Below the pieces are notes generated by a model. The model was not told where the DNA came from, made no database searches, and worked only from the letters and a program-made list of their open reading frames with translations. Below are positions 9,583 to 20,179 of a stretch of DNA of 56,553 nucleotides, in pieces. The DNA is from an uncultured Flavobacteriales bacterium (GTDB taxonomy: Bacteria > Bacteroidota > Bacteroidia > Flavobacteriales_D > Parvicellaceae). The translations under genes and the position numbers were made by a program. The DNA is taken from contig CALSPA010000022.1 in NCBI GenBank assembly GCA_943788115.1, forward strand, positions 1 through 56,553. The letters are read 5' to 3'. How positions within the stretch are numbered: the first letter of the stretch is position 1; every line of letters begins with the position of its first letter.

Positions 9583-9857
9583 TTATTTAGAACTATTTCT
9601 AAGGTTAGAATCGACTTTATGGGGGAAAGCATAGTTGATATCATCATTTAAAAAAATAAACTTGCATGTGACTTTTCAATCTGAAAATTTAAATTTTCAG
9701 ATTGAAAAAAACCCATTAAAAACGAATAAATGGTCAAAATATTTCTCAAATTTTTCATATAGTTTGCCTGTAAAAATTAATCTATTTTTTAATCTTTAAT
9801 TAAAAATAAAATCTCAAAAAGAACAACAAAAAAAGATCTTAGAAAAATAAGAATCAT
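9583..9857 (-). pseudogene. possible small gene relic in the 9561-9853 gap
   Basis: The gap holds no intact gene. On the minus strand an ATG at 9855-9857 overlaps the TGA of the preceding gene (ATGA), the coupling style seen elsewhere in this operon. It opens a hydrophobic start (MILIFLRSFFVVLFEILFLI) that stops after 22 codons. After one frame change, protein-like sequence resumes (NRLIFTGKLYEKFEKYFDHL), is cut by two TGA codons inside the palindrome at 9673-9708, and continues in the same frame as NDDINYAFPHKVDSNLRNSS before a stop at 9583. This could be a decayed coding sequence of about 90 codons. AT-rich DNA also yields such strings by chance, so the call is tentative. Confidence 0.3.
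9673..9708. repeat. 36-bp perfect palindrome
   Basis: The two 18-base arms (9673-9690 and 9691-9708) are exact reverse complements with no spacer. The left arm is TTTTCAATCTGAAAATTT. It lies in the longest intergenic gap of the glycan operon, between the genes ending at 9854 and starting at 9560. Neither strand has a U-run directly after the hairpin, so it is not a textbook Rho-independent terminator. It could slow or end transcription, be an operator, or be a relic of an insertion. Confidence 0.8.
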
Positions 9858-11134
9858 TTTTTAAAAGTATAATTAATTTGTGTATTAAAAAATTCCTCAA
9901 ATTTCAAATCCATAGTCAAATGGATACGTTTTAAAAAAGTATCAAAATCATCAATCACAAAATAATTGAAATTGGATTTAGCTATTGGGAATTCATTTAT
10001 TTTATTATTAAATATAAGTGTTTTATATCCACATTGAATTCTTTCAAATAAAATTGAAGAAAAAGCTCCAAATCCCAAATCAAATTCTTTAAACGCCTCA
10101 AATGAATTTTTATTTGAATAATAAAATTCGACATTTTGACCAAAAATATCTTGATAGTACTTTTTAGCTCTTTCTAAAACTTCAAAAGATGCTTTTTCTT
10201 TTGGATGTAGACATATGTGAATCTTATTACTTTTAAAATATTTGGATTTACTTATTTTATCTAACAAATCAAGTTCTAATTCAACCTCATTAAACCATGG
10301 CAAATGATGATCTTCATCTTTCCTAATCCATGAAGCATGAGAATAATAACATAAATTCTTATTTATATGAACCCTTTCTAACTTGTTATAATATTGAGTT
10401 AACCCAAATGGTTGCCACCTAGTAATTTCAAAATCTTGATCTGGATAAAAAAGCTTAGCCTCTTCAAATTGATATTCAAGAGTAAGTATCAGTTCATCAG
10501 TTACCATACTCTTATTAAACATAAACAATGGATTTGAATTAGGTATTTTTACGACTCTGATATTTTCCCTCTTTAAAAAATGAGCCAATAAATTTGCTTC
10601 AGGTTCATGAGTAGAAAAGAAATAAATTTTTTCACAACCTACTTTAATTAATTGATTAATTAAAACTGAACATTCTATTAAAAGCTCGGGGAAAAGAGCA
10701 ATATTAATACGATTTTTTTTTCTGAAAAAAACTAATATTGAAATTAATGGATAAAAAATTAAAGCTGAAATTGAAAAAACAACTCTATTATGTAAAGGCA
10801 AGTCCAACAACAAATCATCTCTAACAAATAATCCAGAAAGTTCAGTGCCAGATTCTTTGAAAACATAATTCGCTTTTTCTTTAATATTGCCCGAACTTAT
10901 ATCATATAAATAACAACCTAAAAGATCATTTTCAAAATAATGATTTGAAGTTTTTTTTTTAGAAGACCACAACTTAAAGAAGAATCTTTTACACTGCCTT
11001 AAACCAATTAATCTATCATATTTAGCACTATTTGGAAGAGAAAATGAATGCTGATTAAAAAAATCATATTTGATTTTCTTATTTAACTCTGTTTTTTTTA
11101 AAAAAAGCTCTAGTAATAAATTAAAAAAAATCAT
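9854..11134 (-). CDS. GT-B-like protein, candidate nonulosonate/surface glycan transferase
   Basis: A 426-residue protein with no family I can name with certainty. A hydrophobic segment sits near residues 120-140 (SALIFYPLISILVFF). The C-terminal half has KIHICLHPKEKASFE (an HP motif) and DLGFGAFSSILFERIQCG (paired serines followed by a glutamate). HP plus S/SS motifs are the hallmark of bacterial sialyltransferases of the GT52/polysialyltransferase type and related CMP-sugar GT-B enzymes. Since the window encodes CMP-nonulosonate synthesis, this is a plausible CMP-nonulosonate transferase, by inference only. It starts two bases after the HAD phosphatase gene. Confidence 0.55.
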   Translation of the reverse strand: MIFFNLLLELFLKKTELNKKIKYDFFNQHSFSLPNSAKYDRLIGLRQCKRFFFKLWSSKKKTSNHYFENDLLGCYLYDISSGNIKEKANYVFKESGTELSGLFVRDDLLLDLPLHNRVVFSISALIFYPLISILVFFRKKNRINIALFPELLIECSVLINQLIKVGCEKIYFFSTHEPEANLLAHFLKRENIRVVKIPNSNPLFMFNKSMVTDELILTLEYQFEEAKLFYPDQDFEITRWQPFGLTQYYNKLERVHINKNLCYYSHASWIRKDEDHHLPWFNEVELELDLLDKISKSKYFKSNKIHICLHPKEKASFEVLERAKKYYQDIFGQNVEFYYSNKNSFEAFKEFDLGFGAFSSILFERIQCGYKTLIFNNKINEFPIAKSNFNYFVIDDFDTFLKRIHLTMDLKFEEFFNTQINYTFKK

Positions 11135-11136
11135 AG

Positions 11137-12779
<1,643 letters not shown>

Positions 12780-12873
12780 TTTAATCAAAATAGGATATAA
12801 TATGTAAACTTATATATTTACTTAAAAAATTGTTTAACTAATTTTACAAATTATTAAATTCAATTGTATTAAA

Positions 12874-13623
12874 ATGAAATTTAAACATCCATCTTTATTT
12901 TATATTTTTTTAAAAAGAATGATTTTTAAAATAAATAACACAATAATCTTATTAAATAAAGAAAATCACGTTATTGGTGAAAATACAAATTTCAAAAACG
13001 TACATCTATCAGGTAAATTAAACATTGGAAATAACGTAGTCATTAAAAACTCAACCATTCAGGGGGAAATAAAAATAAATGATAATGTGAAAATAATTGA
13101 AAATGTAAAGCTTTCCGGAAATATATTTATTGGAGAGCAAACAAGTATTAATGGTCCTGGAACAGATATTATTGGAAAGCTAAATCCTATTAAAATTGGC
13201 AAATATTGTTCTATTGCAAGAAATGTTGCAATCCAAGAATACAATCACAATTACAAAAGAATATCAAGTTATTTCATAGGACACCACCTGTTAAACGACA
13301 ACTTTAGTAATGATATTACCTCTAATGGAGAAATAACAATAGGTAATGATGTATGGATAGGCACACAATCTATAATTCTTTCTGGAAGTAAAATAGGTAA
13401 TGGCGTAGTAATAGCAGCTAATACTGTTGTAAATGGAGAGATTCCTGATTTTTCAATCGTAGCTGGTAGTCCTTGTAAAATAATTAAATACAGATTTTCA
13501 AATGAAATAATATTAAAATTAAATGAACTTCAATGGTGGAACTGGGATAATAAAAAAATAAAGGAAAATAAATTTCTTTTTGAAAAGGATTTAACAATAG
13601 ATATGTTAAATAAATTATACTGA
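12874..13623 (+). CDS. hexapeptide-repeat acyltransferase
   Basis: A 249-residue left-handed beta-helix acyltransferase. Many I-G-x-N-V/I-x turns are visible from about residue 30 (VIGENTNFKNV) to residue 190. The active-site region is AIQEYNHNYKRISSY, with the HNY histidine. GNDVWIGTQSIILSG, IAANTVVNGEIPDFSI and AGSPCKII are standard for the xenobiotic/galactoside acetyltransferase clade. The C-terminal tail (LQWWNWDNKKI) is also typical. It would acylate a sugar of the glycan. It pairs with the GT2 gene three bases downstream on the plus strand. Confidence 0.88.
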   Translation: MKFKHPSLFYIFLKRMIFKINNTIILLNKENHVIGENTNFKNVHLSGKLNIGNNVVIKNSTIQGEIKINDNVKIIENVKLSGNIFIGEQTSINGPGTDIIGKLNPIKIGKYCSIARNVAIQEYNHNYKRISSYFIGHHLLNDNFSNDITSNGEITIGNDVWIGTQSIILSGSKIGNGVVIAANTVVNGEIPDFSIVAGSPCKIIKYRFSNEIILKLNELQWWNWDNKKIKENKFLFEKDLTIDMLNKLY

Positions 13624-13626
13624 TTT

Positions 13627-14508
13627 ATGCCGTTGATTTCTGTAATAATCCCTGTACATAATAGAAGAATTGAATTAAAAAGAGCTTTAGATTCTATTCT
13701 TCAACAAACATTCTTAGATATTGAAATAATCATTATTGATGATTTTTCGTCAGATTCATACAATGATATATTAATAAATATCAAAACTATACCTATTAAA
13801 TACTATAAGCTAAAAACAAAAGGAAATGCTAATATTGCAAGAAATAAAGGAATAAAATTAGCAGAAGGTGATTTTGTTTCATTTTTAGATTCTGATGATG
13901 AATGGAAAAAAAATCACTTGCAAGAAAGTGTGAATTTTATTAAAAAAAACAAACTTGATGGTTGTTATGGTGGAATTGACATTTATAGGTCACAAAAAGT
14001 TAATACAATAATCCCCAGAAATATAAAGCCAAAAGAAAAGTTCATTGATTATTTATTTGATGGAGGAATATGTTCTAGCCCAACAATTACCGTTAAAACA
14101 AATTCTGCAATAAATACATTATTTGATGAAAATCTAAAAAGACACCAAGATTGGGATTTTGGCATACGATTTTACAAAAAATATAATTTTCAACCGATGC
14201 AAAAATCAACGGTAAAAGTCAATTGGGAACTCAACAACAAAAGAATTATCGATTTTAATTCATCAAAAATATTCATCAATAAAAACCTTGATGATTTATC
14301 TAAAAAAAATTATCATTTGTATCACAGAAACATGTATCATCATTGCTTAAAGAATCAAATATCAAATGAAATAAAAAAGTATTATGAGAATAATGCAATG
14401 AAATTTAAACGCGAATTAAGCAAAAAAGATTATATGAGTATTTACAATCCAAAAACATTAATAGATAAAATATTTTATTCATTAACATTCATTATCAAAA
14501 AAATTTAA
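13627..14508 (+). CDS. GT2 glycosyltransferase
   Basis: A 293-residue GT2 enzyme. MPLISVIIPVHNRRIELKRA opens the GT-A domain. IIIDDFSSDSY is the nucleotide-binding loop, NIARNKGIKLAEG the conserved middle motif, and VSFLDSDDEW the DxD motif. HQDWDFGIRFY corresponds to the catalytic ED/DW region. Its last 27 bases overlap the 3' end of the convergent gene at 14482-15924, leaving no room for a separate terminator. Product linkage unknown. Confidence 0.87.
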   Translation: MPLISVIIPVHNRRIELKRALDSILQQTFLDIEIIIIDDFSSDSYNDILINIKTIPIKYYKLKTKGNANIARNKGIKLAEGDFVSFLDSDDEWKKNHLQESVNFIKKNKLDGCYGGIDIYRSQKVNTIIPRNIKPKEKFIDYLFDGGICSSPTITVKTNSAINTLFDENLKRHQDWDFGIRFYKKYNFQPMQKSTVKVNWELNNKRIIDFNSSKIFINKNLDDLSKKNYHLYHRNMYHHCLKNQISNEIKKYYENNAMKFKRELSKKDYMSIYNPKTLIDKIFYSLTFIIKKI

Positions 14509-15924
14509 ATAATTACTTTTTTCAACTTCTTTTTGAACTTTATCACTGTTATTAGAATATTTCCTAATTAAATCGGCAGTTATTTCATTAGAATTTAAAT
14601 ATATAGCTTGCTTTAAATTAATTAGATTTTTAAAATTATATTTACCAATTTCATTAATAATTATAGAAAATTTACCTAGTAATTGAGCTTCTATTATAGC
14701 TCCACTATAATTAGATATGTGTAATAAACAATTTTTCATTAAAGTTGGCAATGGCAGTTTAGATGCTAAATCGATCTCAACAAATTTGGTTAAGCCATTA
14801 TCATTTAAAAAAGAAATTATATCTTGAAGTTGATTAAACTGTCTTGGGTGTAACCTAATAAACCATTTAATATTAGAATTTCTAATTGATTCTATTAAAT
14901 TATCAGTAAATAAAACATGAATTGCTAGTGGCTGTAACGTATACAATATAAAATCATCTTTAGTAATTTCTTCCGATTTATCTTCTAAATAATCAATCCA
15001 TGGATTACCAAATTTAATGGCTTTGTGATTATTCAATTTATGATTCCATTTACTTAAAATTGATACACTATTATCATCCCAGCACCAAAATATATTTGGA
15101 AGCATTGCATAACCTGATAAAGGTAAATTAGTCCAGTGGGAATAAGCAGCATGAGAAATGGGTTGAGGGCCATGTTGAACCTCTATAGATTTAACTTTAT
15201 TAAGAGAACAAGCTATATTAAGAGCAAAAACGACATCTGAATAATAACATAAAGTAAAAACATATTTTGGCTTTGTTTTAGCTAATAAAAGTTGGAAAAA
15301 ATCAATTTTATAGCTCAATTCATTTAAATAAAACTTCAAGAAATCTAGATCTATACCTAATCTAAAATCTGATGTGAAATCGGATTCTAAAAAAAAATCA
15401 GATAACTTAAAATACTCTTCTAAATTAAAATTGGGGGTTCTTTTTGTTAATTTACTTTTAAAGCGAATAAAACTAAAAAAGGAATTAAAAAACTTGTTAT
15501 AATTTAAAAAAACATCGCTATTAAAAATAGGACCAGTGCCTAAACTATCATAATCCATTATCAAAGATTTCGATTTTATATTCATTTTATTAATAATAGA
15601 ATCAAAAAACCTATTAAACATAAACCCTTTGTATTCTACTCTATGACTATAGGATCCAATAAAAAGAAAGGTTCTTTTTTTAAAAGAGTTAATTTTCCAC
15701 AAACAAAAAGGCCATTTAAAAAGTTCAAATAAAAAATTAGATTTAATTTCATTTCTTTTTTTTTCAAAAAACAATGACTCTTTCTCAATTTTATAAATTA
15801 AATGAAAAAATAATTTCACTCGAATTAATGGCCAAAAATGAATATTATTAAACTTAAGTGAATTAACATTAAACTCATCTTCAATACGCAAAATAAAATC
15901 AATTATATCTCTTCTACTTTTCAT
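14482..15924 (-). CDS. GT-B-like capsule/surface polysaccharide transferase candidate
   Basis: A 480-residue protein that I do not recognise by name. The C-terminal half has a GT-B look: EVQHGPQPISHAAY, a KFGNPWIDYL segment, KWFIRLHPRQFNQL (an RLHP motif), and HISNYSGAIIEAQLLGK (S-G-x-x-x-E-A-x-x-x-G). These are the landmarks of capsule-polysaccharide, CDP-glycerol and CMP-sugar-using transferases. The N-terminal 200 residues are rich in Phe and Lys and divergent. It starts immediately after the flippase stop, at the far end of the nonulosonate operon, so transfer of a nonulosonate residue is a reasonable hypothesis. Confidence 0.6.
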   Translation of the reverse strand: MKSRRDIIDFILRIEDEFNVNSLKFNNIHFWPLIRVKLFFHLIYKIEKESLFFEKKRNEIKSNFLFELFKWPFCLWKINSFKKRTFLFIGSYSHRVEYKGFMFNRFFDSIINKMNIKSKSLIMDYDSLGTGPIFNSDVFLNYNKFFNSFFSFIRFKSKLTKRTPNFNLEEYFKLSDFFLESDFTSDFRLGIDLDFLKFYLNELSYKIDFFQLLLAKTKPKYVFTLCYYSDVVFALNIACSLNKVKSIEVQHGPQPISHAAYSHWTNLPLSGYAMLPNIFWCWDDNSVSILSKWNHKLNNHKAIKFGNPWIDYLEDKSEEITKDDFILYTLQPLAIHVLFTDNLIESIRNSNIKWFIRLHPRQFNQLQDIISFLNDNGLTKFVEIDLASKLPLPTLMKNCLLHISNYSGAIIEAQLLGKFSIIINEIGKYNFKNLINLKQAIYLNSNEITADLIRKYSNNSDKVQKEVEKSNYLNFFDNEC

Positions 15925-17343
15925 TTAAGTATTTTTAACCAGAAAAAGACTTCTTCTAATATAAATCCAAAGGGAAAAAGGGACAAAAATAAATATAGTT
16001 GACAGCAATTTTAAAAATAAGCCTTCATCTTTTAAACAGAATACTATAATAGTCAAACCAATATGAGTTAAAAACCAGTACAAAGGATAAAATTTAATTC
16101 CATCCTTTAAACTCCTGTATGTTGATAGAAAAAAACCTGAATATCCCATATATAATAAAGCAACAAAAGTAGTTGCTGCAGCAATTTGAAAGCCATATAT
16201 AGGAATCAAAAATATATTTAGAACTAAATTGATTAATCCTGCTATTAATGATATTCTCCATAATTTTTTTGTTCTCTCAAAATAAACCAATCTAATACTT
16301 ACCGCTAAATATTGAGGTCTATAGTTATAAGACATAATTATAATTATTGCTAATGGATATAAACTTGATAGAATATCATTATTAACTAAAAGTTGAAATA
16401 TTTCTTTACACCACAAGGAAACACTAAATGAAATAGCAAAAAACATTAATTGAACAGCAAAAATAACGTCTCTATAATGAAATAATTTATTTTCTTTTAA
16501 TTTCTGATTTAACATAGGACCAATTGCTAAACCAATCGCCATTGAAAACATACTAAAATAATTACCAAAACCGTAAGCAAAGTTATATTTACCAATTTCT
16601 TCTGTAGAAGTATTTAACTGATCCATAACAAGACGATCAGATGCATCTAATAAATAAACAGAATATTGATGTGGCACAACAGGAAGTGACACTTTTAAGT
16701 ATTTAAAAATCAACTTGGGTTTGTATGAAAATATTGGTTTTAATTTTAGTCTAAACCTAAGATGTGTCCAATAAAGAAATCCTCCAATTAATGAGGCAAA
16801 AAAAGAGGACCATATCCAACCCATATAACCCATTTTCAATTCTACAATGGTATAATATGTTATAAAAACTGTAATTAAACCAACAAGAATAGTTCTTGAT
16901 GTTACCATCAAAGGTTTTTGTTTTAATTGATAATATGTTGAGAATATCATACCAACAGGTCCAAATAAAATGCTTGGGATAATCGTAAGTAAAATTATCT
17001 CCCAAACATTGCCCATAGCTTCTTCAGGGATTATTATATATAAAAAAACACCTTGTAACAAATTAAAAAAGATTAACCAGAATCGAAGTATACCATAGAC
17101 ATACCTCCATCTATAGATAAAATGGTTTTTATGATGGTAGAAAGAATTAACTAAAATCAACCTAAGTCCAAGAGTATTAAAAATTATTAACACACCTAAA
17201 TAAGAAGCTATGACACCACTAACACCATAGTCTAATTCAGTTAAATTTGCAGTTATTAATGGATAAATGAATAATGTAATAACCTTTGGAAGATGAGGAG
17301 CAAAACCATATATCAATGTATGTGAAAATATTTTCCTTAGCAT
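15925..17343 (-). CDS. Wzx-type oligosaccharide flippase
   Basis: A 472-residue polytopic membrane protein with about 12-14 predicted helices of the MATE/MVF/polysaccharide-transport (Wzx) fold. The N-terminus KIFSHTLIYGFAPHLPKVIT and the central ASDRLVMDQLNTSTEEIGKY are characteristic of flippases in this group. It would move the undecaprenyl-linked repeat unit to the periplasmic face for the Wzy-like protein at 6128-7417. The ATG start is clear, 14 bases after the nucleotidyltransferase gene. Confidence 0.88.
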   Translation of the reverse strand: MLRKIFSHTLIYGFAPHLPKVITLFIYPLITANLTELDYGVSGVIASYLGVLIIFNTLGLRLILVNSFYHHKNHFIYRWRYVYGILRFWLIFFNLLQGVFLYIIIPEEAMGNVWEIILLTIIPSILFGPVGMIFSTYYQLKQKPLMVTSRTILVGLITVFITYYTIVELKMGYMGWIWSSFFASLIGGFLYWTHLRFRLKLKPIFSYKPKLIFKYLKVSLPVVPHQYSVYLLDASDRLVMDQLNTSTEEIGKYNFAYGFGNYFSMFSMAIGLAIGPMLNQKLKENKLFHYRDVIFAVQLMFFAISFSVSLWCKEIFQLLVNNDILSSLYPLAIIIIMSYNYRPQYLAVSIRLVYFERTKKLWRISLIAGLINLVLNIFLIPIYGFQIAAATTFVALLYMGYSGFFLSTYRSLKDGIKFYPLYWFLTHIGLTIIVFCLKDEGLFLKLLSTIFIFVPFSLWIYIRRSLFLVKNT

Positions 17344-17357
17344 TCAACTATAAAATA

Positions 17358-18380
17358 TTAATTAGTCAATCTATAAAACTCATCTTTAGTTCCAATATCA
17401 AACCAATTATCTTTAATAGCGTAAACTTTAACAGTCTTATTATTTAATTTTGCTTTGAGAAATAAATCTGGCATATCAAAGGGATTATTCTTAGGTAAAA
17501 GAGCTTTTATTACATTATTAATGATGTATATTCCTGAATTAAAATAAAAAGTAGTTACCGGTTTTTCTTCAAGAGAAACTAAATTATTTTCTTCATCAAA
17601 ATTAACGACAGCATAAGGATTTTTATAGTTATTTTGTTTTACACACATTAAAGCATCTGCTGTTGAAGAGTTATAAGATTCTAGTATATCGCTGTAATTA
17701 ACCATACTAAGAACATCTCCATTTACAACAAAAAAAGGTTCTTTAACATGAGAATCATCTATTAAGCTAATAGCGCCTGCTGTTCCCAATTTATTTTGTT
17801 CAAAGACATAATTTATTTCAACACCAAATGCACTTCCATCGCCAAAATAATTTTGAATTATTTCGTACTTATAGTTAACACAAAAAATAAACTTATAAAA
17901 ACCTTCTTCTATGAAAGATTGAAGAATATATTCCAAAATTGGCTTACCCATGATTTTCAACATAGGTTTAGGAGTGTTTTTTGTTAAATCTCCTAATCTT
18001 TTTCCAAGACCACCAACCATTATTACCACTTTATTTTCTTTTGTTTTTAAATGGTCACTGTTCTGTATAAAAACATCCATTAGAATGTGATTTTCATCTA
18101 CTAAAGGGACATGTATAATTCTATTTTGAATAGAAAAATCAAAAACTTCTTTATTAGAGAATTCATAGTTAACAAAAAAAGGCTTAAAGTTAATTAATGA
18201 CTCTATTGTGTTAGTTTGATTTAATATTGCTCTTCTTACATCACTATCTGTAACAACTCCTATTAACTTATTTTTCGAATCAACTAATGCTAAAAATCCA
18301 TCATTAGCTAATTTTAATGCATCAACAATATTGGAAAATGTCAATTTTTTATGAAATATTATTTTGTGACTATCTTTCAT
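17358..18380 (-). CDS. CBS-domain sugar nucleotidyltransferase (PtmE-like)
   Basis: A 340-residue fusion. Residues about 10-110 are a pair of CBS motifs (ALVDSKNKLIGVVTDSDVRR). Residues about 117-340 are a sugar-phosphate nucleotidyltransferase with GGLGKRLGDLTKNTPKPML, the metal motif FVVNGDVL, EEKP and WFDIGTKDEF. This architecture matches PtmE of the Campylobacter legionaminic acid pathway, which makes a GDP-amino-sugar as the LegB substrate. Its place in the same operon as LegB/LegC-like genes fits that role. The CBS pair may sense nucleotides. Nucleotide specificity is inferred, not seen. Confidence 0.85.
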   Translation of the reverse strand: MKDSHKIIFHKKLTFSNIVDALKLANDGFLALVDSKNKLIGVVTDSDVRRAILNQTNTIESLINFKPFFVNYEFSNKEVFDFSIQNRIIHVPLVDENHILMDVFIQNSDHLKTKENKVVIMVGGLGKRLGDLTKNTPKPMLKIMGKPILEYILQSFIEEGFYKFIFCVNYKYEIIQNYFGDGSAFGVEINYVFEQNKLGTAGAISLIDDSHVKEPFFVVNGDVLSMVNYSDILESYNSSTADALMCVKQNNYKNPYAVVNFDEENNLVSLEEKPVTTFYFNSGIYIINNVIKALLPKNNPFDMPDLFLKAKLNNKTVKVYAIKDNWFDIGTKDEFYRLTN

Positions 18381-18383
18381 TAA

Positions 18384-19373
18384 CTACCTAATATTTTTTT
18401 CTAAAATAACCTCATCATAATTTAAATCTACAGTAGATTTTTTATTTCTAAGAAGTGAAAAATCATTTAAGTCTGATAGTATATCTGACATTTTAAATGC
18501 TACATTTTCTAAACTAAAAAAATCACCTTTATTGATTTTCTTTGAAGCTACTGCTATCTTTTGTCGCCTTCTATAAGATAACTCATATTCATTTAAAATA
18601 GAAAAATCGTAGCTATTATTTAAAATCTGAAGATCTAAAAAGTTAAGCCTCTCAATAATCAATTTTAATTTATCTGCCCCAACGGAAGATTCATAATCTA
18701 TTCTTTTAACACCCTCTTCTAATGTTATATGCTTTTCAAAAACCCGAGCTCCCAATAAATAAGCATATTCATTTGAAGTAACAGAAAAATTGTCATCAAA
18801 TGATGAATGATCTGCATAACCAATTTTTAAAAAAGGGAATTTAGAAGCTAAAAAGAATATTTTATCTAAACGGACATTTTCAATTTTACTAGGAAAAGAT
18901 TGAAATCCATGCATCAACACTTCAACTTGTGAACCGAAGTACAACAACAGTGAATTTATTTCTTTTAATGTCCTACCACCAGCTCCAAGAATCAAAGGGA
19001 TATTTGATTCTTTTATCATTTTTTTCAGACTAGTGTCATTAAAACTAACGGAGTGTAATTCTAAATATTTAATGTTTTTTTTATACTCTAATAACATTTC
19101 AAATACAGAGCAATCCAATGGCATTGCAATAATATCTAAACCATTCTCAATTGATATATCAAAGATTTCCTTCCATTTATTGGGTTCAATAACTAAACTA
19201 GAAAGGGCTGAATAGTTACCGTGAGAGCTAGTTGTCAAAGAGTTTAATTCAAAAAGAATCTGAAATTTAATCCCATGTGCTCCAACTTCTTTTGACATAT
19301 GAACTAATTTTTTCAAATAATCATAATCTCCTTCATGATGAAATGCTGTTTCAGTATAAAAATAAATAGACAT
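18384..19373 (-). CDS. divergent NeuB-family synthase
   Basis: A 330-residue NeuB-like TIM-barrel plus SAF protein. The ATG at 19371-19373 is chosen because the longer reading begins at a TTG and overlaps the CMP-synthetase gene; the N-terminus then aligns with NeuB. It keeps IKFQ, GYADHS and FEKHITLEEG, and a C-terminal SAF-like region (RRRQKIAVASKKINKGDFFS). It departs from active NeuB enzymes: the usual AEIGxNHNG is TETAFHHEGD, and the catalytic EISADP-like stretch is ESSVGADK. It may make a different nonulosonate, or have lost condensation activity. It lies between the CMP-synthetase and PtmE-like genes. Confidence 0.75.
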   Translation of the reverse strand: MSIYFYTETAFHHEGDYDYLKKLVHMSKEVGAHGIKFQILFELNSLTTSSHGNYSALSSLVIEPNKWKEIFDISIENGLDIIAMPLDCSVFEMLLEYKKNIKYLELHSVSFNDTSLKKMIKESNIPLILGAGGRTLKEINSLLLYFGSQVEVLMHGFQSFPSKIENVRLDKIFFLASKFPFLKIGYADHSSFDDNFSVTSNEYAYLLGARVFEKHITLEEGVKRIDYESSVGADKLKLIIERLNFLDLQILNNSYDFSILNEYELSYRRRQKIAVASKKINKGDFFSLENVAFKMSDILSDLNDFSLLRNKKSTVDLNYDEVILEKNIR

Positions 19374-19374
19374 T

Positions 19375-20178
19375 TTATAGAAAGAATTTAAATGAGTTAT
19401 CAATCCTATTTTTCATATCTAATTTATATTCTTCAAAAGAAATAACTTTTCCATATGGATATTTAACTTCCCCTTTGGCATCATAAATCAAATGCCTAAT
19501 GTTATTTTTTTTTGCGGTCATTAAAAGTTGTTTTAATTCTATATTTAATTTGTCTAATACATTTGATTTATCAATAATCTCTAAAGTTCTATTGTAATCA
19601 TTTTGTGTATCGACAGTTAAAGTATAGTTAGAATAATCCTCATTAAAAGGCACAACAAGTCCACATTTATATCTTTGTGGATTAAACATATACAACATTA
19701 AATATTCACTAATTGATGGGTCCATATTTTCATAACAGTCTAACAAAGCACTAAAGCTAATTATTTCTGCAGATGTTCCTATAGGAACATTATGTAACCT
19801 AACGTAATCAAGTTTATTATTTTCAATAATTTCTAGTTGAGTATCTATATATTCATAAGAAGTAAAAACATTATCTCCTGTAACTCTGATAAGATAATCT
19901 GCATAATAATTTTGACCTACCTTAATCATTCTTTCAATAACCTTAGATTTAGAACCTCTATAAATAGAAACATCATTCTTTATAGCTGTTAATTCAAGTT
20001 CATCATCCGAACTGTCAGATGAAGTACATAAAACAATTTCATCTATTTTGGAACAATTTTTCAATCTATTTATTATGTAATCAAGCATGTTATGTTGTTC
20101 ATAGACTTCCTTAAACACTTTTTTTGGCAATCGTTTAGAAACCGTTCTTGCTATTACACATGCAACTACCTTTGTCAT
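19375..20178 (-). CDS. CMP-nonulosonate synthetase (NeuA/LegF-like)
   Basis: A 267-residue cytidylyltransferase when started at the ATG at 20176-20178, one base after the NeuB stop; an upstream TTG would add three residues. VVACVIARTVSKRLPKK is the CTP-binding loop. IDEIVLCTSSDSSDDELEL and IYRGSKSKVIERM follow the SpsF/NeuA-like pattern, with LIRVTGDNVFTSYEY carrying the metal-binding aspartate region. It would activate the nonulosonic acid made by the neighbouring NeuB-like enzyme as a CMP-sugar. C-terminally it has TLTVDTQNDYNRTLEI, as in SpsF-type enzymes. The sugar identity is unknown. Confidence 0.83.
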   Translation of the reverse strand: MTKVVACVIARTVSKRLPKKVFKEVYEQHNMLDYIINRLKNCSKIDEIVLCTSSDSSDDELELTAIKNDVSIYRGSKSKVIERMIKVGQNYYADYLIRVTGDNVFTSYEYIDTQLEIIENNKLDYVRLHNVPIGTSAEIISFSALLDCYENMDPSISEYLMLYMFNPQRYKCGLVVPFNEDYSNYTLTVDTQNDYNRTLEIIDKSNVLDKLNIELKQLLMTAKKNNIRHLIYDAKGEVKYPYGKVISFEEYKLDMKNRIDNSFKFFL

Positions 20179-20179
20179 C

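Noticed and set aside
9673..9708. Palindrome as a standard Rho-independent terminator
   Set aside because: The hairpin is AT-rich and not followed by a U-run on either strand, so I list it as a palindrome of unknown role.
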